A stretch of DNA of 32,162 bases from Erysipelotrichaceae bacterium (GCA_022780745.1 JALEVB010000057.1:1-32162); one strand, 5' to 3'; counted from the stretch's first letter, positions 17,746 to 27,240 are shown. Notes: generated by a model from the letters alone, not told the origin. Numbers and translations are program-made.

Positions 17746-19373
17746 TGACTAACAAGAAAAAACAGTCATTTATTGCAGGTGCTTTAACAAGTTCGGCTGG
17801 AATTTTTATTTCTAAAGCATTAGGTTTATTATATATCGTACCATTTACGGCCATGGCTGGGGAAACTAACATGGTCTTTTATAGTAAGGTCTATACTTAT
17901 TATGATCTATTGTTACAGATATGTAGTGCTGGTATTCCTTTTGCTGTTGCTGCACTGGTTGCAAAATATGCTAATAATGAAGATTATAAGACTGTTATTT
18001 TGATTCGTAAGATCTCTATGGGTCTATTATTGACTTCTGGAGTGATATTGGGTTCAATATTTGCTCTTAGTTCTAAAAACCTTTCGGCTTTGATCTTAGG
18101 TCCAAATAGTAATGTTGCAGATATTCAGACATTACGTAATTTGTTTATGATCTTATCAGTTGCGGTTTTTATCGTACCTTTTTTGAGTAGTTTTAGAGGC
18201 TTTTATCAGGGATTAAAAGAGATGAAGGCTTATGCTTTTAGTCAGGTTATAGAACAATTAGTTAGGGTTTTATCATTACTGTTTTTAGGCGCTTTAGTAG
18301 TATATGTTTTCCATTTTGATCGTATTTATAGTGTTTATACTGCTATTGCTTCTATTACGATATCTGCCTTATTTGCGATTGGTTTCTTTGTTCAGTTTGA
18401 TAAAAAGAATTTCTATATCATTAATCGAGCTGCTAGAATGCAAAAGACAAGTGGTAAACTGCCAAAGGAAGTATTACAGGAGCTTATTATATATGGTTTA
18501 CCATTTTTTATCTCTAGTATTCTTGGTAATAGTATGGATTTTGTTAATACCAACTTTTTCCAGATTGCGATGGCCAAAGCTGGATATGCATATAATGAAG
18601 CTAAGCTGTTAGAAGGTATAATTCAGGTACAATGTAATAAGCTTACTTCTATTCCACAGGTATTGGCTATTGGTTTTAGTTCAGGTATTATTCCATATCT
18701 AACTGTATGTCTAGAGAAAAAAGACTGGAAAACATTGCAAAAGAATATTTTAGACTGTTTAGATACCGTATTATATATTGCTTTACCGCTTAGTGCCTGT
18801 TTATTATTTTTAGCTAGGCCTATATATTATATTATGTATGGTAGTGCGCATTTAGACTATGGAAGTGAAGCTTTAGCATATAGTTCCTTATTAGCAATTA
18901 CTGGTACTATATCTCCAATATGTACATCTTTTATGATGACATTAAAACAAAGAAAAAGAAGTATTCGCTATCTTATTTTAGGATTTATGATCAAGCTTAT
19001 TTCTTTCTATCCTATGATCAGATATTTTGGTTATACTGGTGCTATATTAAGTAGTGTATTGACATCAGTTGTTCTAATTTTCTTGAATCTGCAATGTATT
19101 AGTAATAAATATAATATTAGCTATAAAAGAGTAGCCTTAAGAGCTATTAAAATGCTTGCATGTATTCTGGCAATGAATGGAGCATTTGTTATCTTGAAAT
19201 ATCTGGGATTTGATTTTGCATGTACCAGTAAGTCATTTACTTTTATTCAGTTAGCTATCTATGGTATTTGTGGTATGTTAGTATATTTCTATTGTAGCTA
19301 TTTATTGCGTTTACCTCAAAAGATCTTTAATATTGATCTTAATAAGATAAAAAGGATGGTACTTAAGAAATGA
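17745..19373 (+). CDS. MurJ/YtgP-like MOP-superfamily lipid flippase
   Basis: Multi-TM protein, GALTSSAGIFISKALGLLYIVPFTAMAG N-terminus typical of SpoVB/YtgP family; followed by RsuA-family gene as in Bacillus. Confidence 0.85.
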   Translation: MTNKKKQSFIAGALTSSAGIFISKALGLLYIVPFTAMAGETNMVFYSKVYTYYDLLLQICSAGIPFAVAALVAKYANNEDYKTVILIRKISMGLLLTSGVILGSIFALSSKNLSALILGPNSNVADIQTLRNLFMILSVAVFIVPFLSSFRGFYQGLKEMKAYAFSQVIEQLVRVLSLLFLGALVVYVFHFDRIYSVYTAIASITISALFAIGFFVQFDKKNFYIINRAARMQKTSGKLPKEVLQELIIYGLPFFISSILGNSMDFVNTNFFQIAMAKAGYAYNEAKLLEGIIQVQCNKLTSIPQVLAIGFSSGIIPYLTVCLEKKDWKTLQKNILDCLDTVLYIALPLSACLLFLARPIYYIMYGSAHLDYGSEALAYSSLLAITGTISPICTSFMMTLKQRKRSIRYLILGFMIKLISFYPMIRYFGYTGAILSSVLTSVVLIFLNLQCISNKYNISYKRVALRAIKMLACILAMNGAFVILKYLGFDFACTSKSFTFIQLAIYGICGMLVYFYCSYLLRLPQKIFNIDLNKIKRMVLKK

Positions 19374-20062
19374 TTAGATTAGATAAGTTATTAGCAAGGT
19401 CGGGTTTTGGTACCAGAAAAGAAGTAAAGAAATTAATTAGACGCTCTGAAGTGCTTGTCAATGGTCAAATAGTTACAAAGGATGACATTAAAGTATCTAG
19501 TGATGACAAGATCATAGTGCAGGGAATAGAAATTGAATATCAGGATAAGATCTATCTTATGTTAAATAAACCTGATGGCTATGTATGTGCCAATAGTGAT
19601 GATGTAAATGCAACGGTGATGGATCTGCTTGATTTTGTAAGAGATGATATCTTTTGTGTAGGACGTTTAGATAAGGATACACATGGATTGTGTCTTATCA
19701 GTAATGATGGTGCTTTATCTCATCAGCTTTTATCTAATAAAAAGCATGTAGAGAAAGAGTATTATGTTAAAATTGCACATAAATTGAGTGATGAAGATAT
19801 CATAGCATTAGAAGGTGGTATTACTATTGATAATGATGAGGTTTGTAAAGAAGCTAAAGTCAAAGTTATTAGTGATCAAGAAATCTATCTAATAATTACA
19901 GAGGGTAAATATCATCAGATCAAAAGAATGTTAAAAGCTGTTGATAATGAAGTGCTGTATTTAAAAAGAATCAGAATGAAAAATCTGATTCTTGATCATG
20001 ATCTAAAAGAGGGTCAGTATCGTTATCTTACAGATGAAGAAATAGAGGATCTTAAGGCTTAA
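19370..20062 (+). CDS. RsuA-family rRNA pseudouridine synthase
   Basis: S4 domain MIRLDKLLARSGFGTRKEVKKLI, catalytic VGRLDKDTHGLCLISNDG, EGKYHQIKRML. Confidence 0.93.
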   Translation: MIRLDKLLARSGFGTRKEVKKLIRRSEVLVNGQIVTKDDIKVSSDDKIIVQGIEIEYQDKIYLMLNKPDGYVCANSDDVNATVMDLLDFVRDDIFCVGRLDKDTHGLCLISNDGALSHQLLSNKKHVEKEYYVKIAHKLSDEDIIALEGGITIDNDEVCKEAKVKVISDQEIYLIITEGKYHQIKRMLKAVDNEVLYLKRIRMKNLILDHDLKEGQYRYLTDEEIEDLKA

Positions 20063-20964
20063 TCAAGGATTTGATCAATGTCGATAGGATCTTTTTTTAG
20101 TACTTTAGTATTATCGTATTCTTTGATAGTTTGTATTACTTGTTCAGTTAGATAAGTAGGGGTGCTGGCACCGGAAGTAATCGCGATCGTTTCAACATTT
20201 TCAAACATTTCTTCTTCTAATTCATTGGCACATTCGACCATATATATTTTTTTGATATGATTTTTAGCTATTTCTTTTAATTTTAAAGAATTATTGCTGT
20301 TTGGATCTCCAACAACGATAAGGCAGTCAACATCTTTTAAATTAATAATAGCCTGTTGTCTGATTCTTGTAGCATTACATATTTCATCTACTACTTTAGC
20401 ATCAGGATATTTTTTTAGGATATGGTCGATAAGTGTTTGAATTTCTAAAATACTCATGGTTGTCTGATTGGTTATTAATACATTATGCAGATCATTTAAG
20501 GCATCAATATCTTCGATATTAGATACCAGATGAACATTATCACTTAGATCGCATGATCCTTGTGCTTCAGGATGATTCTTTTTGCCTATATAGATGACAT
20601 CTCCATTTTTGATATGTTCTAAGATGATATTATGGGTTTTGGCTACATCTTCACATGTTGCATCAACGATGATCAGATTTTTAGCTCTTGCTTTTTGTTT
20701 TACTTTTTCGCTTACACCATGGGCTGTGAAGATGACGACACCATTATCTATTTCATCTAATAATTCTTCACGATTTTTTTGTTTGTCTTCTATACAGTTT
20801 ATATGATATAATTCACAGGCTTTAACTACATATTTATTATGTACTAGCATTCCTAGCATAGATATATTTTCATTAGGATATTTGATAGCTGTTTCCTTAG
20901 CTATTTTTATTGCTCGATATACGCCTTTACAATATCCTCGAGGAACTACGCTTATAATTTTCAT
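20059..20964 (-). CDS. ispH: 4-hydroxy-3-methylbut-2-enyl diphosphate reductase
   Basis: RGYCKGVYRAI, TAHGVS, DATCEDVAKTH, KNHPEAQG, CNATRIRQ, SGASTPTYL. Confidence 0.96.
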   Translation of the reverse strand: MKIISVVPRGYCKGVYRAIKIAKETAIKYPNENISMLGMLVHNKYVVKACELYHINCIEDKQKNREELLDEIDNGVVIFTAHGVSEKVKQKARAKNLIIVDATCEDVAKTHNIILEHIKNGDVIYIGKKNHPEAQGSCDLSDNVHLVSNIEDIDALNDLHNVLITNQTTMSILEIQTLIDHILKKYPDAKVVDEICNATRIRQQAIINLKDVDCLIVVGDPNSNNSLKLKEIAKNHIKKIYMVECANELEEEMFENVETIAITSGASTPTYLTEQVIQTIKEYDNTKVLKKDPIDIDQILD

Positions 20965-20978
20965 TTCTAATACTCCTT

Positions 20979-21007
20979 TTGTAAAAATATCTTATTTCTA
21001 GTATAAT
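20979..21007 (+). promoter_or_regulatory. Promoter TTGTAA-N17-TATAAT for the DEAD-box helicase gene
   Basis: -35 20979-20984, -10 21002-21007, ATG 21034; lies in the divergent ispH/helicase intergenic region. Confidence 0.5.
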
Positions 21008-21033
21008 TATAAAGCATTAGAAAGGATGATACT

Positions 21034-22401
21034 ATGAAGAATTTTTCAGATTTTAATTTAAAAGATGATGTATATAAATTTATTGAATTGAATGGCTTTG
21101 TTTCGCCTACTAAAATTCAAGAGGCTGTTATTTTTGAAGCTTTAAAGGGTAAGGGTATCGTGGCTATTTCTGATACTGGTACTGGTAAGACTCATGCTTT
21201 TCTTATTCCGATCTTTAATATGATCGATACTAATATTAATGAGGTACAAGCGGTTATTACGGCTCCTACGCGTGAATTAGCTTTGCAGATATATAATCGT
21301 GCTAAATTGTTTAATGAGGTTAATAGTGAGCTTAGAATTCGTCTTGTTACAGGTGGTATTGAAAAGGATAAGATGGTTGATAGTTTTAAAGTACAGCCAC
21401 ATATCGTAATTGGTACTCCAGGTAGAATCAAAGATATGTTTTTAAATGAAAATGTATTAAGAGTAGATAAAGCTCGAATATTTGTTGTCGATGAAGCAGA
21501 TATGACTTTAGAGTATGGCTTTTTAGATACGATCGATGCTATATGTTCAAGAATGGGTGAAGACTTACAGATGATGGCTTTTAGTGCTACCATTCCACAA
21601 GGACTAAAACCTTTCTTAAAGAAATATATGGAAAACCCACAAACTATTCAAATAAAAGAAGATAAAGTATTTAATCCTAGGATCAAACATATCCTGATAC
21701 CATGTAAACATAAAAGCTATAGTGAAAAACTAATTGAAATATTAGATGGCTTTATGCCATATGTATGTCTAATATTTGCTAATACTAGAGAAATGGCAAC
21801 ACAGATTGCTCAAGATCTTAGAAATAATGATCAAAGAGTAGTAGAAATTCATGGTGGTTTGCAGGCAAGACAAAGAAAACAGGCTATGAAACAATTAGCT
21901 AATTTAGATTGTTCATATGTAGTATGTACTGATATTGCTGCAAGAGGTATCGATATTGAAGGTATTACCCATGTTGTATCATGTGGTTTACCAAATGATC
22001 TGGAATTTTATACGCATCGCTCAGGAAGAACAGGAAGAGCAGGAAAAGATGGAACATGTTTCTTGTTATATCGTGAAGAAGATGATGCTGCTATTAGAAC
22101 ATTAATGAAAGAAGGATTTAAGTTTGAACATCAGGATATCAAAGATGGAAAATGGAGAAACTTAAAACCATATGGTCAAACATACCGAAGAAAAAATGAT
22201 CTAAGAGAAAAAGAAATTGCTAAAACTCTATATCGTAAAAATGAAAGAGTAAAACCAGGATATAAGAAAAAACGTAAAATGGCTGTAGAGAAGATCAAGC
22301 AGCAGGAAAGAAGAGATCATATTAGAAAACAGATCAAGGAACAGCGTAAAGAGTATTTCAAAAAACGTCAGATTGAAAAGAATAAGATGAAGGCCAAATG
22401 A
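21034..22401 (+). CDS. DEAD-box RNA helicase, CshB-like
   Basis: SDTGTGKT, TAPTRELA, VVDEADM, FSATIP, HRSGRTGRAG; adjacent to ispH as Bacillus cshB (yqfR). Confidence 0.92.
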   Translation: MKNFSDFNLKDDVYKFIELNGFVSPTKIQEAVIFEALKGKGIVAISDTGTGKTHAFLIPIFNMIDTNINEVQAVITAPTRELALQIYNRAKLFNEVNSELRIRLVTGGIEKDKMVDSFKVQPHIVIGTPGRIKDMFLNENVLRVDKARIFVVDEADMTLEYGFLDTIDAICSRMGEDLQMMAFSATIPQGLKPFLKKYMENPQTIQIKEDKVFNPRIKHILIPCKHKSYSEKLIEILDGFMPYVCLIFANTREMATQIAQDLRNNDQRVVEIHGGLQARQRKQAMKQLANLDCSYVVCTDIAARGIDIEGITHVVSCGLPNDLEFYTHRSGRTGRAGKDGTCFLLYREEDDAAIRTLMKEGFKFEHQDIKDGKWRNLKPYGQTYRRKNDLREKEIAKTLYRKNERVKPGYKKKRKMAVEKIKQQERRDHIRKQIKEQRKEYFKKRQIEKNKMKAK

Positions 22402-23324
22402 TAAAGATAGGTATCTGTTCAACTTCTAATATTAATCATCGCTTTATCTTGGGTGCATCATATGTTAAAGATGCAGATGTTTGTGCTATTAGTTCTAGAA
22501 ATTATGACAAAGCTAAAGCTTTTTGTCAAAAATATCCCAATATCCAACCTTATCAGGATTATGAACAAATGTTAAATGGTGATATTGATGCTGTATATAT
22601 TTCTTCACCTAATTTTATGCATTATGAACATGTGATTATGGCCTTAAAACATCATAAACATGTTATCTGTGAAAAACCTATGATGCTAAATAAAGAAGAA
22701 ATAATAAAGGCTTTTGAACTTGCTAGAAATAATGGTCTAGTCTTGATGGAAGCTAGTAAAGGTAATTTTTTACCAACGACTCTAAAAGCTTTAGAATTCA
22801 TTAAAACCAATGACTTAAAGATCAATAGTATTTATGCAACATATGGGAAAAATAATCTTGAAGTATTTAAAACCGGATGGCATAGTGATATTAGGCTAGG
22901 TGGAGGAGCTAGTTATGATATTGGAGTATATCCAATAAGTTTTATTCAAATGATAGCTAATGATCAAATCAAAAAGATCGATACTGATAAACAGATGCTT
23001 GGTAATATTGATATTCATACTAGAGCAGATATGGTATTTAATAATGGTATCAAAGCTAAAATGATAGCTTCAGTTTCTTTGGATCTGGATAATATAGCAA
23101 TCATTGAAACAGACAAAGCTATTATCAAAATTGAAAATTACTGGAAAAGCAATAGGATGACAATTAATGATAAAGAGTGTTATTTTGAACATCATAATGC
23201 CGAATTTCAATATGAGATAGCTAGTTTTATCGAAACAATAAAAAACCATGATGTAGAAAATAACATCATGGATGAAAAACGAAGTCTAGCGATAATGGAT
23301 ATTTTACAGATGATCATTGACTGA
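22398..23324 (+). CDS. Gfo/Idh/MocA family oxidoreductase
   Basis: N-terminal Rossmann region, AVYISSPNFMHYEHVIMALKHHKHVICEKPM signature. Confidence 0.9.
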   Translation: MIKIGICSTSNINHRFILGASYVKDADVCAISSRNYDKAKAFCQKYPNIQPYQDYEQMLNGDIDAVYISSPNFMHYEHVIMALKHHKHVICEKPMMLNKEEIIKAFELARNNGLVLMEASKGNFLPTTLKALEFIKTNDLKINSIYATYGKNNLEVFKTGWHSDIRLGGGASYDIGVYPISFIQMIANDQIKKIDTDKQMLGNIDIHTRADMVFNNGIKAKMIASVSLDLDNIAIIETDKAIIKIENYWKSNRMTINDKECYFEHHNAEFQYEIASFIETIKNHDVENNIMDEKRSLAIMDILQMIID

Positions 23325-23334
23325 TCATCTTTTT
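23308..23334 (+). terminator. Rho-independent terminator embedded in the overlapping 3' ends of two convergent CDSs
   Basis: AGATGATCA-TTGAC-TGATCATCT-TTTT, perfect 9 bp stem. Confidence 0.75.
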
Positions 23335-24372
23335 AATTTCTTCTTTTAAAGTATCTACTAATTCTTCTTGTGGAACTGTTCTAATTAATTGACCTTTTTT
23401 AAATAACAATCCAGTGTTTTTACCACCAGCGATACCAATATCAGCTCTTGAAGCTTCTTGAGGACCATTTACAGGACATCCCATAATAGCTACAGTAATA
23501 TTTGCTTCAATCGTATTTAGATATTTTTCTATTTCATTAACTATTGGTAGCATATCATATTGGATACGACCACAGGTAGGACAGCTAATTAAATTAGGAA
23601 CATTGTCGATAAGATCAAAGCAGTTTAATAATTGCTTAGCAATGATCAATTCATCTTCAGGATCAGAACTAACACTTACTCTGATCGTATCTCCGATACC
23701 ATCATTTAATAGAGTACCTAAGGCAGCACTGGATTTGATTGAACTATATGTAAAACTGCCAGCTTCAGTAACTCCTAAATGTAAAGGGTATACAAATTCT
23801 TTAGCTGCCTGGCGATATGTATCTATACATAATTTAACATCGCTGGATTTAAATGATAGACATATATCATAGAAATCAAGATCTTCCAGGATCGTAACAT
23901 GTTTTTTGGCACTTTCGATCATTGCTTCAGGACATGGTTTACCATATTTGGCGATCAATTCTTTTTCTAAAGAACCAGAATTAATACCAATACGGATAGG
24001 TACATGATGTTTTTTGCAGGCATCGACTACTGCTTTAACATTTTCTTTAGAACCAATATTACCAGGATTGATCCTAACTTTATCAATACCATTTTCAATA
24101 GCAATCAGTGCCAATTGATGGTTAAAGTGAATATCAGCGACCAATGGTACATTGGTTTGGGCTTTGATTTGTTTAATAGCCATTGCATCAGCTTGGTCAA
24201 GGATAGCAAGTCTAACGATCTGACAGCCATTTTTAACTAGTCTATTGATTTGATCTACGGTTTTTTCTACATCCTTAGTTGGAGTATTACACATAGACTG
24301 CAGGATACATTTATTTTGGTGGCCGATCTGGATATTGCCAACCATTATACTACGAGTATTTTCTCTTATCAT
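23314..24372 (-). CDS. ispG: (E)-4-hydroxy-3-methylbut-2-enyl-diphosphate synthase
   Basis: SCPTCGR, MGCPVNGPQEASRADIGIAGG, RINPGNIG. Start moved from 24390 to 24372: the upstream ATG overlaps the -10 TATAAT, and GGTGAT sits 4 nt before ATG 24372. Confidence 0.95.
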   Translation of the reverse strand: MIRENTRSIMVGNIQIGHQNKCILQSMCNTPTKDVEKTVDQINRLVKNGCQIVRLAILDQADAMAIKQIKAQTNVPLVADIHFNHQLALIAIENGIDKVRINPGNIGSKENVKAVVDACKKHHVPIRIGINSGSLEKELIAKYGKPCPEAMIESAKKHVTILEDLDFYDICLSFKSSDVKLCIDTYRQAAKEFVYPLHLGVTEAGSFTYSSIKSSAALGTLLNDGIGDTIRVSVSSDPEDELIIAKQLLNCFDLIDNVPNLISCPTCGRIQYDMLPIVNEIEKYLNTIEANITVAIMGCPVNGPQEASRADIGIAGGKNTGLLFKKGQLIRTVPQEELVDTLKEEIKKMISQ

Positions 24373-24388
24373 TTTTATCACCGTTTTC

Positions 24389-24394
24389 ATTATA
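24389..24394 (-). promoter_or_regulatory. -10 element TATAAT for ispG
   Basis: Reverse-strand TATAAT; predicted TSS about 24382, 10 nt before the chosen start. Confidence 0.45.
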
Positions 24395-24470
24395 CAATTA
24401 TTTAATACTTTTTAGTAGCTTAAAACCTAATGAAAAAGCTTTATTTATTATAAAAATATGCTTTGCTTAT

Positions 24471-24499
24471 GAATTATAAGTATGTTATACTTTTAATGC
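24471..24499 (+). promoter_or_regulatory. Promoter TTGCTT-N17-TATACT for rpmG (coordinates approximate)
   Basis: TTGCTTATGAATTATAAGTATGTTATACT, upstream of AAAGGAGG SD. Confidence 0.5.
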
Positions 24500-24522
24500 A
24501 CATTTTAAAGGAGGGTTGTACA

Positions 24523-24675
24523 ATGCCAAGAGAAAATATAACTTTCAAGTGTTCTGTATGTGGTGAAGAAAACTACATTGGTACTAGAAATAAACGTAAA
24601 CATACTGAAAAAATGGAAATTCAAAAATATTGTCCAGTATGTAGAAAGAAAACATTACATAAGGAGAAAAAATAG
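24523..24675 (+). CDS. rpmG: 50S ribosomal protein L33 (Zn-binding CxxC/CxxC form)
   Basis: MPRENITFKCSVCGEENYIGTRNKRKHTEKMEIQKYCPVCRKKTLHKEKK, SD AAAGGAGG; listed ORF start (24463) is too far upstream. Confidence 0.96.
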   Translation: MPRENITFKCSVCGEENYIGTRNKRKHTEKMEIQKYCPVCRKKTLHKEKK

Positions 24676-24690
24676 CCACTGGCTATTTTT
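24667..24690 (+). terminator. Hairpin/T-run at rpmG 3' end
   Basis: AAAAAATAGCC-ACT-GGCTATTTTT; rpmG stop TAG is inside the left arm. Confidence 0.7.
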
Positions 24691-24701
24691 AATTTAGTTT
24701 T

Positions 24702-25304
24702 ATGGCAGAAGTTAAACAGATTGTTGTAGGTACATATCAGACTAACTGTTATATTCTAATTGATAATGGTCATGCGATAATTATTGATCCAGGTAAAAAA
24801 GAGGAAAGGATCATTGCGAATATTCCAAGCGATATAACAGTTGATGCGATATGTTTGACTCATGGTCATTTTGATCATATCCAGGCAGTAGATAAATTAC
24901 ATGAATATTATCATTGTCCTATTTATTTAGATACTGATGATGAAGTATTAGTTAAGCATTGCAAATATAATCAGATGGATGGATATAATGGTTCTATTGC
25001 TTATGATACTCATCCATATGATTTTCCTGTTACTAAGATCAATAACTTTGAATTAGAGATTATTAAAGCTAGTGGACATACTGAAGGTTCATGTCTGATC
25101 TTATATCAGAATATGATGTTTGCTGGTGATGTGATCTTTAAAGGCTCAGTTGGTCGCACGGATCTTTATCTAGGTAATGAATCAAAGATGAAACAGAGCT
25201 TGAAGATGATCAAGACCTTAGATCCTAATTATGTTATTTACCCAGGACATGGAGAAATTACTACATTAGCTGATGAATTAAAATATAATTATTACTTATT
25301 GTAA
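24702..25304 (+). CDS. MBL-fold metallohydrolase (YqgX/glyoxalase II-like)
   Basis: THGHFDHI, ASGHTEGSCLI, FAGDVIFKGSVGRTDL, YPGHGE. Confidence 0.93.
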   Translation: MAEVKQIVVGTYQTNCYILIDNGHAIIIDPGKKEERIIANIPSDITVDAICLTHGHFDHIQAVDKLHEYYHCPIYLDTDDEVLVKHCKYNQMDGYNGSIAYDTHPYDFPVTKINNFELEIIKASGHTEGSCLILYQNMMFAGDVIFKGSVGRTDLYLGNESKMKQSLKMIKTLDPNYVIYPGHGEITTLADELKYNYYLL

Positions 25305-25329
25305 GATCTATTTGATAGATCTTTTTTTT
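25303..25329 (+). terminator. Rho-independent terminator after MBL gene
   Basis: AAGATCTAT-TTG-ATAGATCTT plus T-run. Confidence 0.8.
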
Positions 25330-25379
25330 AGGATTTTTTTAAATATTAGCATATATAGAAGGTGAAAGGAGGTATAAAG

Positions 25380-26255
25380 ATGGAACAAAGATTGATCGAG
25401 TGTTTAAGGTTAGCTTTGATCAATAATGCCAGTGATATTCATTTCACATTAGCAAAAAATAAAATGAAGATCGAACTTCGGATAAATAAGAAGATCTATC
25501 CTATCAAACCTAAGGAAAATGATGATAAGTTTTTTCGTTATCTGATGTATAGAGCTAATATCGATCTTTCTAATAAGAGTATTCCTCAAACTGGAAATTT
25601 TGAGATCACATTTAATGATAAAGTTTATTCTTTGCGTTTAGCATTGCTTAATACGAAAGATCTTTCTTGTGGAGTATTAAGAATTTTAAATAATCATCAT
25701 TTATTACAGATCAAAGATCTGTGTGATGATGATAATATCATCGATTCTTTTTATCAGATCGCTAATATTAATAATGGATTGATCCTTTTTTCTGGGCCGA
25801 CTTGTTCTGGTAAGACTACTACTTTATATACGATATTACACGCTATAAAGGGTAAAAAGATCTATACCTTAGAAGACCCTATTGAGGTATATGATGATAG
25901 TATCGTTCAGCTTCAAATCAATGAAGCTAATAATTTTAGTTATGCAAATGGTATCAAACAGTTAATGAGACATGATCCTGATATTATTATGATAGGGGAA
26001 ATTCGTGATGAGGTTGCTGCTAATATGGCTATTAGATGTGCATTAACTGGACATCTGGTTTTGACTAGTATTCATAGTGCTTCTTGTAGTCTGGCTATTG
26101 AAAGGTTATTGGAATTGCAGGTTAAGAAGCTGCAGCTTAAGGATGTTTTATGCAGAGTCTATAATCAAAGACTGATATATGATGATAAGCGTATTTATTG
26201 TCAGTATAGCTATATGGATAGAAGGGATATTGAGTTATATTTGAATGGGATTTAA
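25380..26255 (+). CDS. comGA: Competence pseudopilus assembly ATPase
   Basis: GspE-type: ASDIHF, FSGPTCSGKTTT Walker A, TLEDPIE, RHDPDIIMIGEIRD, ALTGHLVLTSIHS; SD AAAGGAGG precedes ATG 25380 (listed GTG at 25362 rejected). Confidence 0.93.
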   Translation: MEQRLIECLRLALINNASDIHFTLAKNKMKIELRINKKIYPIKPKENDDKFFRYLMYRANIDLSNKSIPQTGNFEITFNDKVYSLRLALLNTKDLSCGVLRILNNHHLLQIKDLCDDDNIIDSFYQIANINNGLILFSGPTCSGKTTTLYTILHAIKGKKIYTLEDPIEVYDDSIVQLQINEANNFSYANGIKQLMRHDPDIIMIGEIRDEVAANMAIRCALTGHLVLTSIHSASCSLAIERLLELQVKKLQLKDVLCRVYNQRLIYDDKRIYCQYSYMDRRDIELYLNGI

Positions 26256-27240
26256 GCGTAATTATTATTTTAATGAGTTTGATCTTAAGAGTATTTATTA
26301 TTTATTGAGTGCTAATTTTTCGCTTAAGGAAAGTATGGATATGATTAGTAATAAAGCTAATGAGATGCTTTTTGAAAAGGTCAATGAACATCTTGTCAAT
26401 GGTGAAGCTATTGAAAGTTTTTTTGCTTATTATCTTAAGGATGAATATGCTAAGTATTTTAATTGTTTTATTGGTTTTGAACCTTTGAATATTAGTTTAG
26501 CTTTGACTTTAGATATTGTTAATGAGGCAAAAGATGTTAATAAGATGTATTTGAATAATTTAACTTATCCTTGTGTTACTTTTATTATTACGATCGTTGG
26601 CGTTTATCTATTTAATCTAACGGTTTTTAAAAGTATGATCAACATGATGAATAGCTTTAATGTTAGCTTAGATCATTTAGTGGTCGTACAGATGTTTATA
26701 AACGTTTTGAGCAATGTTTTTTTAATTCTTATATTTGTCTTGCTTATATTGTTTTTGTGGTTTAAAAGACCTGAAAAACAGGTTATAGCATATAAGTTTA
26801 TTAATAAATATTTAAAGATCAATACTCTTAATAGTTTTATCAGTGCTGACTTTTGCCGTATCCTAAAACAATGTCATAAACAAGGTTTATCAACTAAAGA
26901 AAGTATGGAAATCATAGCTAATATTTCACATAAACCCATATTATCCTATATAGCTAGTTATATAAATCAGCAGTTATTAAGTGGTGAAACGATAGAAAAT
27001 GCATTATGTAATCAGTATCTGGATAAAAGTTTATATCGCTTCTTGATCGTTGCTATAAGTACATCAAGTCTTGATAAAATGATCGATAGCTATCTAATGA
27101 TCAATGAACTGAAAGTAAAAGAAGAATGTAAAAAATTTAGTATATTTTTTAAGATCTTTTCCTACCTGATAATTGCGATTATCCTGATCTTTGTTTACCA
27201 GTTATTATTATCTCCAATTAATATCATTGCATCAATGTAA
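26245..27240 (+). CDS. comGB: Type II secretion F-family membrane protein
   Basis: GspF/ComGB-like multi-TM protein with YPCVTFIITIVGVYLF and CRILKQCHKQGLSTKESMEII; in order after comGA. Confidence 0.87.
   Translation: MGFKRNYYFNEFDLKSIYYLLSANFSLKESMDMISNKANEMLFEKVNEHLVNGEAIESFFAYYLKDEYAKYFNCFIGFEPLNISLALTLDIVNEAKDVNKMYLNNLTYPCVTFIITIVGVYLFNLTVFKSMINMMNSFNVSLDHLVVVQMFINVLSNVFLILIFVLLILFLWFKRPEKQVIAYKFINKYLKINTLNSFISADFCRILKQCHKQGLSTKESMEIIANISHKPILSYIASYINQQLLSGETIENALCNQYLDKSLYRFLIVAISTSSLDKMIDSYLMINELKVKEECKKFSIFFKIFSYLIIAIILIFVYQLLLSPINIIASM

Noticed and set aside
18304-18612. 102-aa + strand ORF inside the flippase gene (also 7536..7760 inside the ABC exporter)
   Set aside because: Out-of-frame hydrophobic translations nested within confident CDSs; no initiation signals.
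21192-21593. 133-aa minus ORF within the DEAD-box helicase
   Set aside because: Opposite conserved helicase motifs; no independent support.
25321-25362. Possible ComK box or ComX cin-box upstream of comGA
   Set aside because: No AAAAN5TTTT pair and no TACGAATA; only T-rich terminator tail and A/T-rich spacer.
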